Source: an uncultured Pelagibacteraceae bacterium (GTDB lineage: Bacteria > Pseudomonadota > Alphaproteobacteria > Pelagibacterales > Pelagibacteraceae). Taken from it: a DNA stretch of 34,732 nucleotides. Each line of letters opens with the position of its first letter. Positions within the stretch are counted from its first letter, which is position 1. Shown piece by piece: positions 1-9,700 of the stretch. Made by a program: the position numbers and the translations under genes. The notes under the pieces are model-generated. The model saw nothing but the letters and a program-made list of their open reading frames with translations, ran no database searches and was not told where the DNA came from. The stretch spans positions 1 to 34,732 of the forward strand of contig CACCIO010000012.1 of assembly GCA_902546085.1 (NCBI GenBank), given 5' to 3'.

Positions 1-2
1 TA

Positions 3-203
3 GGAAAAAAAGATCCTAATGGAAAAGAAATAAAATCAGACACCGATTTTGTTCAATCTCTTTTAGAAAATAGTGGTATTGCAGTTGTTCAAGGTTCTGC
101 ATTCGGCTTAGAGGGATTTTTCAGAATTTCATATGCAACTTCAATGGAAAATCTAAAAAAAGCTTTAGAAAAAATTTCCTCTTTTTGTAAAAGTTTAAAT
201 TAA
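3..203 (+). CDS. Aspartate-type aminotransferase, C-terminal fragment (5' truncated by window edge)
   Basis: The open frame enters from the left edge and ends at TAA 201-203; 66 residues are visible. The segment GFFRISYATS followed by a final amphipathic helix (MENLKKALEKISSF) matches the C-terminal small domain of class I PLP-dependent aminotransferases, where the Arg of the F-R-I/L-S-Y motif binds the substrate alpha-carboxylate. Such enzymes transfer the amino group between aspartate or a related amino acid and 2-oxoglutarate in the cytoplasm. The PLP lysine lies outside the window, so substrate specificity cannot be judged. The stop overlaps the next start codon by one base (TAATG), so the two genes are probably co-transcribed. 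Family recognition is good; aspC versus a related transaminase is open. Confidence 0.72.
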   Translation, partial: GKKDPNGKEIKSDTDFVQSLLENSGIAVVQGSAFGLEGFFRISYATSMENLKKALEKISSFCKSLN

Positions 204-850
204 TGAAAACAGCCATAGTATTTGGTTCCACTGGATTAATTGGTGGCCATTTAGTTAATCAATTAATTCAAGATAATTATTATACTAAAATTAAGATTTT
301 CGTTCGCTCTCAAACTTCAATTAATAATGAAAAAGTTGAGGTTATAAATATTGATTTTAATAATTTAGGAAATCATAAAACTGAAATTACAGGGGATGAT
401 TGTTTTTTTTGTATTGGTACCACAAAACAAAATTCCCCTAATAGAAATGAGTACCAAAAAGTAGAGCTAGATATCCCAAAAGAAATTGCAAAAATTGCAA
501 AAGCTAATTCAGTTAAGTCATTTATTTTTATTTCTTCAATATATGCTAATCCAAAAAGTTCAGGTAAATATGTGAAATTTAAAGGTTTAGTTGAAGAAGA
601 ATTAAAAAGATTAAACTTCTCTAAATTAGGAATATTAAGACCCTCTTTTTTAATGGGAAAAAGAAAAGAGAACAGAGCAGGTGAAAAAATAGGTATTTTG
701 ACTTTTAGCATATTATCGCCTTTGTTATTTGGGCCATTTAAAAAAATGAGACCAATCAGTTCAGAAAATGTTGCAAAAGCAATGATCAAAATTGCTAAGG
801 AAAATTTGCAAAAAATTACGTTTGAGTCTGATGAAATTTTAAAATTATAA
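203..850 (+). CDS. NAD(P)-binding epimerase-like oxidoreductase (HTATIP2/YbjT-like atypical SDR)
   Basis: This 215-residue protein opens with a Rossmann beta strand and nucleotide-binding loop, FGSTGLIGGHLVNQL (about residues 8-22), the G-x-x-G-x-x-G pattern of extended or atypical short-chain dehydrogenases. The middle has CIGTTKQNSP and FIFISSIYANP, and YVKFKGLVEEEL (around 125-136) supplies the Tyr-x-x-x-Lys pair. LGILRPSFLMG follows, as in HTATIP2/YbjT-like NAD(P)H-binding proteins. The length suits that family. Substrate is unknown. It overlaps the aminotransferase stop by one base, suggesting an operon, and ends directly against the convergent gene at 851. No transmembrane segment or signal peptide is visible. 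Family assignment is firm; no specific reaction can be named. Confidence 0.75.
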   Translation: MKTAIVFGSTGLIGGHLVNQLIQDNYYTKIKIFVRSQTSINNEKVEVINIDFNNLGNHKTEITGDDCFFCIGTTKQNSPNRNEYQKVELDIPKEIAKIAKANSVKSFIFISSIYANPKSSGKYVKFKGLVEEELKRLNFSKLGILRPSFLMGKRKENRAGEKIGILTFSILSPLLFGPFKKMRPISSENVAKAMIKIAKENLQKITFESDEILKL

Positions 851-1873
851 TTAAACCAAACCTAGCCTCACAACAGATTTGGCATTCTCTGCCATACAAT
901 CTTTTGCAGCTTTAAATTTAAAACCTAACAACTCTTCAGCATAAGAGGGGTCGGTTTGCATTAAAATTCCAAGATCAGGTATCATCATTTTAGCACTTGA
1001 GTCTAAATAACTTATCAACTTGACCATGAAATTTGGAAGTTCTTTTTTTGGCAACTTTTTTGCATAAGCAGGCATTGCTTCAGCCATCAATTGGGATAAT
1101 TCGACTAATTTTTTTACTTCTTTTCCAACAATTAATCTTCTACCTCCAACTTTATCATTTCCTATACAAGCAACATGTGCTTTTGCAATGTCTTTTACAT
1201 CAGAAATTAAAACAGCAAATTTAGGTGCTCCAGGAAATTTACCAGCCATGAATTGTCTGACATACTCAATTGAAGTACCTCCTTTTTTATCTAGAGCATC
1301 ACCGAAGACACCACCAGGACAAATTGTTGTTAATTTATTTTTTAATCCTTTGCTTTCCATCAATTCCCAAGCAACTCTCTCAGCTTTAGTTTTTGATAAA
1401 AAATAATCATTTACCCCCTCTACCCAATTTTCATCAGTCCAATCTTTTTCTCCAAATGTATAAGGATTAGTTCTGTTTGGTTTTCTAAACATAGCAACAA
1501 TAGAAGAAGTTTTTATGATTTGATCTACCTCAGCATTTATCCCTGCATTCAATACCCTTAACGTACCATCTACTGCAGGAGGTAATAAGCTTTCTCTATT
1601 ATTTGAAACTTTTATTGGAAAAGGAGATGCAATATGAAATATATATTTACATCCTTTAGCTGCATCATTCCATCCATCATCTTTAACAAGATCTAATTTA
1701 ATAAAAGATAATTTATCTATAGGAGCGTATTTACTAATAGTGTCTTTGGTTTGTTCTATTAAAGTTTCATTTCTTACTGTCCCAACGACCTCGTAACCAG
1801 AATTTAATAATTCTATAGCTGTATGTTTTGCTATCCAACCGCTTATTCCAGTTAGCAATACTTTTTCTGACAT
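851..1873 (-). CDS. NAD-dependent epimerase/dehydratase, dihydroflavonol-reductase-like
   Basis: This is a 340-residue extended SDR. LLTGISGWIAKHTAIELL near residues 6-23 is the Rossmann GxxGxxx nucleotide loop, and the catalytic YxxxK is in DYFLSKTKAE (about 157-166). IFHIASPFP, TSSIVAMF and TICPGGVFG are conserved positions of the dihydroflavonol-4-reductase / aldehyde-reductase branch (compare yeast Gre2-type and plant DFR proteins). It is expected to reduce a carbonyl or act on a nucleotide-sugar-like substrate in the cytoplasm. A flavonoid role is not implied. Its start lies one base before the trxB stop on the same strand, so trxB and this gene probably share a transcript. Its stop abuts the convergent gene ending at 850. 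Confidence 0.8.
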   Translation of the reverse strand: MSEKVLLTGISGWIAKHTAIELLNSGYEVVGTVRNETLIEQTKDTISKYAPIDKLSFIKLDLVKDDGWNDAAKGCKYIFHIASPFPIKVSNNRESLLPPAVDGTLRVLNAGINAEVDQIIKTSSIVAMFRKPNRTNPYTFGEKDWTDENWVEGVNDYFLSKTKAERVAWELMESKGLKNKLTTICPGGVFGDALDKKGGTSIEYVRQFMAGKFPGAPKFAVLISDVKDIAKAHVACIGNDKVGGRRLIVGKEVKKLVELSQLMAEAMPAYAKKLPKKELPNFMVKLISYLDSSAKMMIPDLGILMQTDPSYAEELLGFKFKAAKDCMAENAKSVVRLGLV

Positions 1874-2821
1874 TTAATTGTGAGATAGATGTTTTTCTGC
1901 TTCAAGAGCTGCCATGCATCCCATACCAGCAGCTGTGACTGCTTGTCTAAAAATTTTGTCTTTCACATCCCCAGCTGCAAAAACACCGGGCACATTAGTT
2001 TCAGTAGAGTCTGCCTTTGTGATTAAGTATCCTTCTTTATCCATTTCCAGTTGATCTTTAAATAGATGGGTTGCTGGATCATGACCAATAGCAATAAATA
2101 CACCATCAAGCTTTAATTCTTGTGTTTCATTTGTTTTGACATTTTTTATTTTAATTCCCTTAACATTTTTAGGATCTTTGTCACCCAACACATCTTCAAC
2201 TACAGAGTCCCAAATAATTTCAATTTTTTTATTTTCCATTAATTTTTTTTGAAGCATTTTTTCAGCCCTTAAACTATCTCGTCTGTGAATTAATTTTACT
2301 TTGGATGCAAATTTTGTAAGAAACATTGCTTCTTCAACAGCTGCATTGCCACCTCCAACTACTGCAACTTCTTTATTTTTAAAAAAGAAACCGTCACATG
2401 TTGCGCAAGCAGAGACGCCAAATCCTCTAAACTCTTGTTCTGAGTCTAAATTTAACCATCTTGCCTGAGCACCTGTAGAAATTATTACACTGTCAGCAGT
2501 ATATTTTTGACCACTATCTCCAGTTGCCTCAAATGGAGAAGTTTTTAAATTAACATTGCTAATGTGATCCTCTATCATTTCTGTACCAACAGCTTTAGCT
2601 TGTTCTTTCATTTGATCCATTAACCATGGGCCCTGGATAACCTCTGCAAATCCAGGAAAGTTTTCAACATCAGTTGTCGTTGTTAATTGACCACCTGGCT
2701 CAGATCCATGAACTAGAATTGGATTTAACATAGCTCGAGCAGCATAAACTGCAGCTGTGTATCCGGCAGGACCGGATCCAATTATTAACACTTTTGTGTG
2801 TTTAGTTGGATTTTGACTCAT
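1874..2821 (-). CDS. trxB: Thioredoxin reductase (NADPH)
   Basis: This 315-residue flavoenzyme reduces thioredoxin using NADPH. Visible parts are the FAD-binding GSGPAGYTAA loop (about 15-24), GGQLTTTTDVENFPG, the redox-active CATC disulfide at residues 139-142, the NADPH-binding GGGNAAVEEA loop, and the C-terminal FAD motif FAAGDV. Length and order match bacterial low-molecular-weight TrxB. It starts at ATG 2819-2821, with only 21 bases to the divergent ELM1-family start, so its promoter must lie largely within or over that gene. It is followed directly by the SDR gene at 851-1873. Confidence is very high. Confidence 0.96.
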   Translation of the reverse strand: MSQNPTKHTKVLIIGSGPAGYTAAVYAARAMLNPILVHGSEPGGQLTTTTDVENFPGFAEVIQGPWLMDQMKEQAKAVGTEMIEDHISNVNLKTSPFEATGDSGQKYTADSVIISTGAQARWLNLDSEQEFRGFGVSACATCDGFFFKNKEVAVVGGGNAAVEEAMFLTKFASKVKLIHRRDSLRAEKMLQKKLMENKKIEIIWDSVVEDVLGDKDPKNVKGIKIKNVKTNETQELKLDGVFIAIGHDPATHLFKDQLEMDKEGYLITKADSTETNVPGVFAAGDVKDKIFRQAVTAAGMGCMAALEAEKHLSHN

Positions 2822-2842
2822 ATGAAAGCTATATAGTGATTA

Positions 2843-3787
2843 ATGACTAAATTAAAAGGTATTTTATTAACTCAAGGCATGCATGGAATGATTAGTCAAG
2901 TTGAGGGATTGGCTAAAGCTCTAGAAATTGAATTCACACACCATAAGGTTGAACTAAATAATTTTTGGAATTTGCTCCCACCAAAATTTACTCCTGTTTC
3001 ACAAAATGTTTATAAAAAATTAAATCATTTAGATTTTGATATAATTATATCTTGTGGAAGAAAAAGTGTAATTCCATCAATTCATTTAAAAAGTATTTCA
3101 AATAAAAAAGTATTTAATATTCACATACAAGATCCAAAAGTAGATTTAAATCATTTTGATTTTGTAATAGCTCCTGAACACGATGGTATAAAAGGTTCTA
3201 ATGTAATTTCCACAAAAGGTGCCATACATTATTTAACATTAAACGAAATTGAGGAAAATAAGTATTATTTAAATTCATTTATAAAAAAAGATGATAGAAA
3301 AATTTGGTCTTTAATTTTGGGTGGGCCTACCAAATATTATGATTACTCAACAAAAAATATGAAACATATTTTTTCAATTTTTTATAAATTGTTAAAGAAA
3401 CATAACTTTCAACTTGTTGTAATTCCATCAATGAGAACACCATTGAATACGATCCACTATGCTAAAGAATTTTTTGGAGAAAATCACACTATTATAATGA
3501 ATGTTGATAAAAAAGCTTATTTATCAGCACTTGGTTTATCTGAAAATATTGTGGTTACATGTGACTCTAGCTCAATGATATCTGAAGCAGCTTTAACTGG
3601 TAAACCCATTTATGTAGCAAATATTTTACCAAAAAGAAATGATAAGAGATTCCAAAATTTTAGAAATTTATTTAGAGAATTAAATATTATAAGAAATTTG
3701 GGAGAAGAAATAGAAAATTGGAACTATGAAAAACTTGATGAAACTAATAGAGTTGCAAAAATATTAAAAAGCAAAATTCAAAATTAA
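2843..3787 (+). CDS. ELM1-family protein (DUF1022), putative glycosyltransferase-like fold
   Basis: This 314-residue protein resembles the 'mitochondrial fission ELM1' family common in alphaproteobacteria. Recognisable parts are LLTQGMHGMISQVEGLAKAL near the N terminus, the internal IIISCGRKSVIPSI, FNIHIQDPKVDLNHFDFVIAPEHDG, the central LGGPTKYYDY, and VTCDSSSMISEAALTGKPIYV near the C terminus. The last is reminiscent of GT-B nucleotide-sugar-binding segments. The bacterial function is not established. No signal peptide or membrane helix is visible. It overlaps the downstream oxygenase-like gene by one base (TAATG), so the two are likely translationally coupled. Family recognition is good; the biochemical role is unknown. 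Confidence 0.78.
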   Translation: MTKLKGILLTQGMHGMISQVEGLAKALEIEFTHHKVELNNFWNLLPPKFTPVSQNVYKKLNHLDFDIIISCGRKSVIPSIHLKSISNKKVFNIHIQDPKVDLNHFDFVIAPEHDGIKGSNVISTKGAIHYLTLNEIEENKYYLNSFIKKDDRKIWSLILGGPTKYYDYSTKNMKHIFSIFYKLLKKHNFQLVVIPSMRTPLNTIHYAKEFFGENHTIIMNVDKKAYLSALGLSENIVVTCDSSSMISEAALTGKPIYVANILPKRNDKRFQNFRNLFRELNIIRNLGEEIENWNYEKLDETNRVAKILKSKIQN

Positions 3788-4449
3788 TGTCATTTTTAAA
3801 TTCAATTAAAAATAATTCGAAACAATACAGTTTCCCTTTTAATCATTGGGAATATAGCAATGCTTTATCAGAGGAAGCAATTGATGAAATAGTGAAAGCA
3901 GATATTCCTGATGTGAGTAAACACAATCTTAATTACGATGGCACTAGAGCAATAGATGGTGGAGCTGCAGAATTTAGAGAAGGAATAGCATCAGGTGGAA
4001 AAGCAATAAAATTTAGATGTTTTATAAATAAAGAGAACTCCACTCAATTTCCAAATTTAGTAAAATTTATAAACGAACTTCAGTCTAAAGAAACATATGA
4101 AACAATTTCTAAAATGATTGATAAAGATTTATCAAATTCTTATGTAAGAGTTGAAATTATATGTGATCGAGAAGGTTTTTGGCTTAAACCTCATTGCGAT
4201 ATAAAAGAAAAACTTATGTCAGGGTTGATATTTGTTAATAAAACAAATGAGTCTGAACACTTAGGAACAGATTTTTATAATGAAAAATTAGAGAAGGTTA
4301 AAACACTTCCTTATAAACATAACTATGGTTATCTGTTTACCAGTGGACCAAATACTTGGCATGGAATGGAAAAGAAAAAAATAGTTAAAGAAAGACGATG
4401 TATTCAAGTAAACTATGTTACTTTTCAGACTGATTGGAAAGTTAAATAA
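3787..4449 (+). CDS. 2-oxoglutarate/Fe(II) oxygenase-like protein
   Basis: This 220-residue protein shows the double-stranded beta-helix facial triad of 2OG-Fe(II) dioxygenases. An H-x-D is in KPHCDIKEK (His about 136, Asp about 138), a distal His is in NTWHGMEKK (about 192), and a basic residue follows in ERRCIQVNYV, suited to holding the 2-oxoglutarate carboxylate. The middle SGLIFVNKTNESEHLGTDFY resembles the jelly-roll strand region of prolyl-hydroxylase-like or SM-20-like enzymes. Substrate is unknown. One-base overlap with the ELM1-family gene suggests one operon. It ends two bases from the convergent Anbu-type peptidase gene. Fold assignment is good; specific activity is unknown. Confidence 0.7.
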   Translation: MSFLNSIKNNSKQYSFPFNHWEYSNALSEEAIDEIVKADIPDVSKHNLNYDGTRAIDGGAAEFREGIASGGKAIKFRCFINKENSTQFPNLVKFINELQSKETYETISKMIDKDLSNSYVRVEIICDREGFWLKPHCDIKEKLMSGLIFVNKTNESEHLGTDFYNEKLEKVKTLPYKHNYGYLFTSGPNTWHGMEKKKIVKERRCIQVNYVTFQTDWKVK

Positions 4450-4451
4450 TT

Positions 4452-5177
4452 TTATTTTTCCCAATCAAATCTGGGAAATGAGTCGAAAACTTTAAATATT
4501 CCCTCTGACCACTGGTTACAAACTCGGGAATAAGTTTCGTCAGAAAGATTTAAACATTCAAGTGAAGCTAATCTTTCAGCGTCTTTTTTGTGTACAGCAA
4601 AATCTATTGGTGGGCCTACTGTTAAATCACTTTTTAAGGTTGAGTCCATCGAAATTAATGCGCAACGTGATGCGTCCCCAATAGATACGTTTGGTTTGAT
4701 TACCCTATCTAATATTGGCTTACCATATTTTACTTCTCCAATTACAAGATAAGGTTTGCTGTCTGCAGGTCTTATATAATTTCCTTGAGGATATATTAAA
4801 TATAATTCGTGTTGCTGACCTTTGATTTGTCCTCCAACTATAAATGTTGAACCAAGTAAGACATTATCTGTATTAATTCCTTGAGGTGAGGAGTGCTCAA
4901 TATTAAGTGAACCAATATAGGAAGCTATTTGTTCGAAATCAGAGCATGTGTTTAAGTTCATTATCCCAGTTGAGCTTTTTAAATCTTTCTCAATTGATTT
5001 ATAAACTGCTTGTGAAGTCCCTAAATTTCCTGAAGTTACTATTACAATAGTTCTGTCACCAACATCATGGGTCATCATTTTTGAATATATATTTACATTA
5101 TCTAGACCTGCATTCGTTCTTGAGTCTGACGCAAAAACAAGACCTTCATTAGTTTTAATACCTATACAATATGTCAT
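4452..5177 (-). CDS. Anbu-type proteasome-like peptidase (HslV/20S-related)
   Basis: This 241-residue protein begins M-T-Y-C-I-G-I-K, followed by GLVFASDSRTNAGLDN. That is the Ntn-hydrolase start of predicted proteasome-type proteases (COG3484, 'ancestral beta subunit', Anbu). Removal of Met would expose Thr2 as the nucleophile; the following Asp and Lys (FASDSRT, IYSKMM) are in family positions. In studied bacteria Anbu assembles into rings or spirals and is usually encoded with a circularly permuted ATP-grasp protein, an alpha-E protein and a transglutaminase-like protein. Here only the ATP-grasp gene is adjacent, divergent across 110 bases. It acts in the cytoplasm; its substrate is unsettled. 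Confidence 0.88.
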   Translation of the reverse strand: MTYCIGIKTNEGLVFASDSRTNAGLDNVNIYSKMMTHDVGDRTIVIVTSGNLGTSQAVYKSIEKDLKSSTGIMNLNTCSDFEQIASYIGSLNIEHSSPQGINTDNVLLGSTFIVGGQIKGQQHELYLIYPQGNYIRPADSKPYLVIGEVKYGKPILDRVIKPNVSIGDASRCALISMDSTLKSDLTVGPPIDFAVHKKDAERLASLECLNLSDETYSRVCNQWSEGIFKVFDSFPRFDWEK

Positions 5178-5287
5178 AGATGTAATTGATATTTAAAAAT
5201 AAACATTTTTACAAACTATTTTTAGCATAACTGTCATTCATTCTTCGCATTTGTCTATTTTGTATATTTATTAAAATATTAAATATT

Positions 5288-6733
5288 ATGGTTACTCAAT
5301 TCTGGAAAAATTACGACTCAAAGTCCACTTACGACGGTTATATATCTGATGATAGTAAAATAAGAAAACATGCTAAAATTATTTCTGGTATTTTAGAGAG
5401 GAATGGAAAGAAAAAATTACAAGAAATTGAAAAAAATTGCCAAAGCACAATTAGTGCAAGAGGAATTAATTTTAGAGTTTATGCAGCCAATAATAGAGCA
5501 GAAGAAAAAAAATGGCCTTTAGATATTATTCCTAGAATAATTCCTAAATCTGTATGGAACAAAATTTCAAAAGGGTTGGCACAAAGAGTAAAAGCACTTA
5601 ATTTATTTATCGATGATGTCTACAATAAAAAAAAAATTTTTAAAGATAATGTAGTTCCTAAGGAATTAGTTTTTAATTCGCCATATTATATAAAAGAATG
5701 TGATGGTTTTTCTCCAAAGTATAAAGCTTGGTCAAACATTTCTGGAATTGATCTTATTAGAAATATAAATGGTGAATACTTAGTTTTGGAAGATAATTTG
5801 AGAGTTCCATCAGGTGTATCTTATATGCTTGAAAATCGGATGGTTATGAGGGATGTTTTTCCAGAGTTATTTACAAGATATAAAGTTTCCTCAATACATC
5901 AATACTCAAATAAATTGTACCACTGTATGGAGGAATGCATACCTAAAAGAACTGAAAATCCTCACATGGTAGTACTGACTCCTGGCATTTATAATTCAGC
6001 TTATTTTGAACATTCTTTTTTAGCTGAACAAATGGGAATAGCTCTCGTTGAAGGTAAAGATTTGTTCGTGGAAAATGATATTGTATACATGAAAACTGTT
6101 AAAGGTAAACTTAAAGTAGATTGTATATATAGAAGATTAGATGACAACTTTTTAGATCCAAAAGTATTCTACAAAGAATCACTTATTGGAGTTCCTGGAC
6201 TTTTTAAGTGTTGGAAAAAAGGAAACGTAGGAATAGTAAACGGAATTGGAACAGGTATAGCAGATGACAAAGCTATTTACTCTTATGTAAATAAAATGAT
6301 TGTTTATTATCTAGGTGAGCAACCTAAAATAAATCAAGTTGAAACTTTTTTGTGTCATGAGAAAAAAGATAGAGATTATGTTATTGAAAACATTTCAAAA
6401 TTAGTTGTTAAACCAGCTAATGCATCTGGAGGATATGGTATCTTAATTGGTGCAAGAGCATCAAAAAAAGAAAAAGATGAAATGATTCAAAAAATAAAAA
6501 GTAAACCAAGAGAATTTATAGCTCAGCCTTTAGAAATTTTATCAACTCTTCCTACGATTACTGAAAGTAATATAGAACCAAGACATGTTGATTTAAGACC
6601 TTTTGTGTTAAGTGGAAAATCTATTTACGTAACATCTGGTGGTTTAACAAGAGTTGCATTAAGGAAAGGGAGTACAATTGTAAATAGTTCACAAGGTGGA
6701 GGATCTAAAGATACAATGATAGTTGATGTTTAG
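5288..6733 (+). CDS. Circularly permuted ATP-grasp protein (Anbu-cluster type)
   Basis: This 481-residue protein matches the circularly permuted ATP-grasp family (former DUF404/DUF407) that accompanies Anbu peptidases. Conserved-looking stretches include WPLDIIPRIIP, the region NLFIDDVYNKK, YLVLEDNLRVPSGVSY (around 165-180), VVLTPGIYNSAYFEH, VDCIYRRLDD, VVKPANASGGYGILIGA (around 376-392), FIAQPLE and HVDLRPFVLSG. These supply the Lys, Asp/Glu and Arg residues expected for ATP and metal binding. The family is inferred to form peptide-like bonds or modify small molecules; the product is unknown. It is divergent from Anbu, with no alpha-E or transglutaminase gene following. The next gene is the convergent carB, six bases away. 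Confidence 0.85.
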   Translation: MVTQFWKNYDSKSTYDGYISDDSKIRKHAKIISGILERNGKKKLQEIEKNCQSTISARGINFRVYAANNRAEEKKWPLDIIPRIIPKSVWNKISKGLAQRVKALNLFIDDVYNKKKIFKDNVVPKELVFNSPYYIKECDGFSPKYKAWSNISGIDLIRNINGEYLVLEDNLRVPSGVSYMLENRMVMRDVFPELFTRYKVSSIHQYSNKLYHCMEECIPKRTENPHMVVLTPGIYNSAYFEHSFLAEQMGIALVEGKDLFVENDIVYMKTVKGKLKVDCIYRRLDDNFLDPKVFYKESLIGVPGLFKCWKKGNVGIVNGIGTGIADDKAIYSYVNKMIVYYLGEQPKINQVETFLCHEKKDRDYVIENISKLVVKPANASGGYGILIGARASKKEKDEMIQKIKSKPREFIAQPLEILSTLPTITESNIEPRHVDLRPFVLSGKSIYVTSGGLTRVALRKGSTIVNSSQGGGSKDTMIVDV

Positions 6734-6739
6734 AATTTA

Positions 6740-9700
6740 TTAAATATCTTGCAGTGAATTAACCTCTAATCTTTTTGTCTTTAGAGATTTAATTGCCTCC
6801 AAACAGGCTTGAGCAGTAGACATATTAGTACAGTATGGGACTTTATTCTTTAATGTTGCTCTTCTTAAAGCTATAGCATCACTTAGTCGGTGTTCACTAT
6901 TTCCACCCCCGGTGTTTATTACTAGTGCAATTTTTTTTGAGTCTAAAACATCGACTATATGTGGAGTTCCACTACTAACTTTATTTATAATTTTACATTT
7001 CATTCCATGTTTTCGAATATATTCAGCAGTTCCTTTAGTTGCACATAATGTAAATTTAAGTTTTAAAAGATGTTTTGCTAAATCCAATCCTTCGTCTTTA
7101 TGTGAGTCTTTTAGAGATATGAAAGCCAATCCTTCTTTTGGTAATGAGTTGGCTGCTGCTATTTGACTTTTGGCAAAAGCCATTCCAAAATTTTTATCAA
7201 ATCCCATTACTTCTCCAGTTGATTTCATCTCTGGTCCTAACAATAAGTCACTATTTGGAAATTTATTAAATGGGAATACTGCCTCTTTAACTGCATACAT
7301 ACCTTTGGATTTATCTCTTAAATTAAACTTAGATAATTTTTCTCCAGCCATTATTCTTGATGCAATTTTAGCTAGAGGAAGACCTTTTGCTTTTGATACA
7401 AAAGGAACTGTTCGACTTGCTCTAGGATTTACTTCAATCACATAAATTTCATCTTTTTTAATTGCAAATTGTATATTCATGAAACCTTTTACATTTAAAG
7501 CTATCGCCAATTTCTTAGTTTGATTTTCTATTTCTTTTAAAAGGTATGGTTTAATTGATACGGGGGGCAGGCTACATGCCGAGTCTCCTGAATGAATTCC
7601 AGCCTCTTCGATGTGCTGCATAATACCAGCAACATGCACTTGCTTCCCATCTGATATAGCATCTACATCTACCTCCATTGCATGATCGATAAATTTATCA
7701 ATTAGTATTGGATTTTCTTCTGCAGCTTTAAATGCCTCTTCAACGAATTTTTTAAGTTGATTTTTTTCATGAACAATTTCCATTGCTCTTCCACCCAAAA
7801 CATAGGATGGCCTCACCATTAATGGCAATCCAATTTTATCTGCAATTTTTAATGCCTGGTTGAATGTTTTTGCAATTCCACTCTCTGCTTGTTTGAGTTT
7901 TAATTTATTTAATAAATTTCTAAATCGGTCTCTATCTTCTGCTAAATCAATAGAGGTATACTGTGTTCCTAAAATTGGAAGTTTGTTGTCGTGTAAAAAT
8001 TTTGCAAGTTTAATTGGAGTTTGGCCACCAAACTGAGCTATTACACCTATCAGATTTCCTTTTTCTTGTTCTTTTTTGATTATATTAAATACGTACTCTT
8101 CTTTTAAAGGTTCAAAGTATAATCGATCACTCGTGTCATAATCTGTTGATACTGTCTCAGGGTTACAGTTTACCATTATTGTCTCAAAACCTGCGTCTTT
8201 TAACGAAAAACTTGCCTGACAACAACAATAATCAAACTCAATTCCTTGACCAATTCTATTTGGTCCTCCCCCAAGAATAATTATTTTTTTATTATTGGAT
8301 GGGTTAGCCTCACATTCTGAGTTAATTGAAAAGTTTCTTTGATATGTTGAATACATATAAGGTGTAAAAGATTTAAATTCTGCTGCACAAGTATCAACTT
8401 TTTTATAAACTGGAAGTATTTTAAGCGCTGATCTTTTTCTTCTAACAATTTCTTCTGACGTGTTAGTTAATTCCGAAAGTTTTTTATCTGAAAATCCTAT
8501 TGATTTTATTCTATTAAATTCTGCAAAATCCTTAGGTAGTCCTGTAATTTTTATCTGTTTTTCGCTATCAACTATTTCTTTAATTTGCTCTAAAAACCAA
8601 GGATCAATTTTAGATAAATTATATATTTTCTTTAAGTTTATTTTTTTTCTAATTGCTTCAGCGACTAGTAATATCTTATTTGGAATATTTTCTTTAAGTT
8701 TCTTCTCAATCTGTTTTTTATTATAATCAAAAATTCTGTCTAAACCTGAAAAACCAGTCTCTAGTGACACTAAAGCTTTTTGAAGGGACTCCTTAAAGTT
8801 TCTTCCTATTGCCATAGCTTCACCCACTGATTTCATTGATGTTCCTAAAGTTGCAGGAGAAGTTGAAAATTTTTCAAATGTAAATCTAGGTATTTTAGTT
8901 ACAACATAATCTATACTTGGTTCAAATGATGCAGGAGTAACTTTAGTTATTTCATTTTTTAATTCATCTAAAGTATAACCAACCGCTAATTTTGCAGCCA
9001 CTTTTGCAATAGGAAATCCAGTTGCTTTTGATGCAAGTGCTGATGATCTTGATACACGCGGATTCATTTCAATGACGACCATTCGACCATTTTTAGGATT
9101 GATAGCAAACTGAACATTCGATCCTCCAGTTTCGACACCAATTTTTCTCAAGCATGCAAGAGATGCATTTCTCATCACTTGGTATTCTTTATCTGTAAGT
9201 GTAAGAGCCGGTGCAATTGTTACAGAGTCACCAGTATGAATTCCCATAGGATCTATATTTTCAATTGAGCAAATGATGATACAGTTATCTTTCTTATCTC
9301 TTACCACCTCCATCTCAAATTCTTTCCAACCTTCTAAACATTCCTCTACAAGAACTTGGTTTACTGGAGACTCATGCAATCCATTTTTAACAATCCTAAA
9401 ATAATCTTTTTTAGTTTTAGCTATTCCACCACCAAGTCCGCCAAGTGTAAAAGCAGGTCTTATAATTGCTGGTAATCCAATTTTTTTTAATACTATTGAT
9501 GCTTGATTATTGTTATTGACGATTTCAGACTTTGGCAAATCTAAACCAATATCAATCATATTTTTTCTAAATTTCTTTCTGTCTTCAGCATTAGAAATTG
9601 CCTTTGAATTTGCTCCGATCAATTCTATTTTGTATTTTTTTAAAACTCCTTTTCTCTCAGCTTCCATTGCAAGATTTAGAGCAGTTTGTCCGCCCATAGT

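Noticed and set aside
373-789. 138-codon minus-strand open frame
   Set aside because: It is antisense to the clear NAD(P)-binding gene at 203-850 and has no recognisable domain; stop-poor antisense frames are common in such DNA.
7170-7445. Plus-strand open frames inside carB (also near 6912, 8460 and 9510)
   Set aside because: All are antisense shadows of the well-conserved carB coding sequence.
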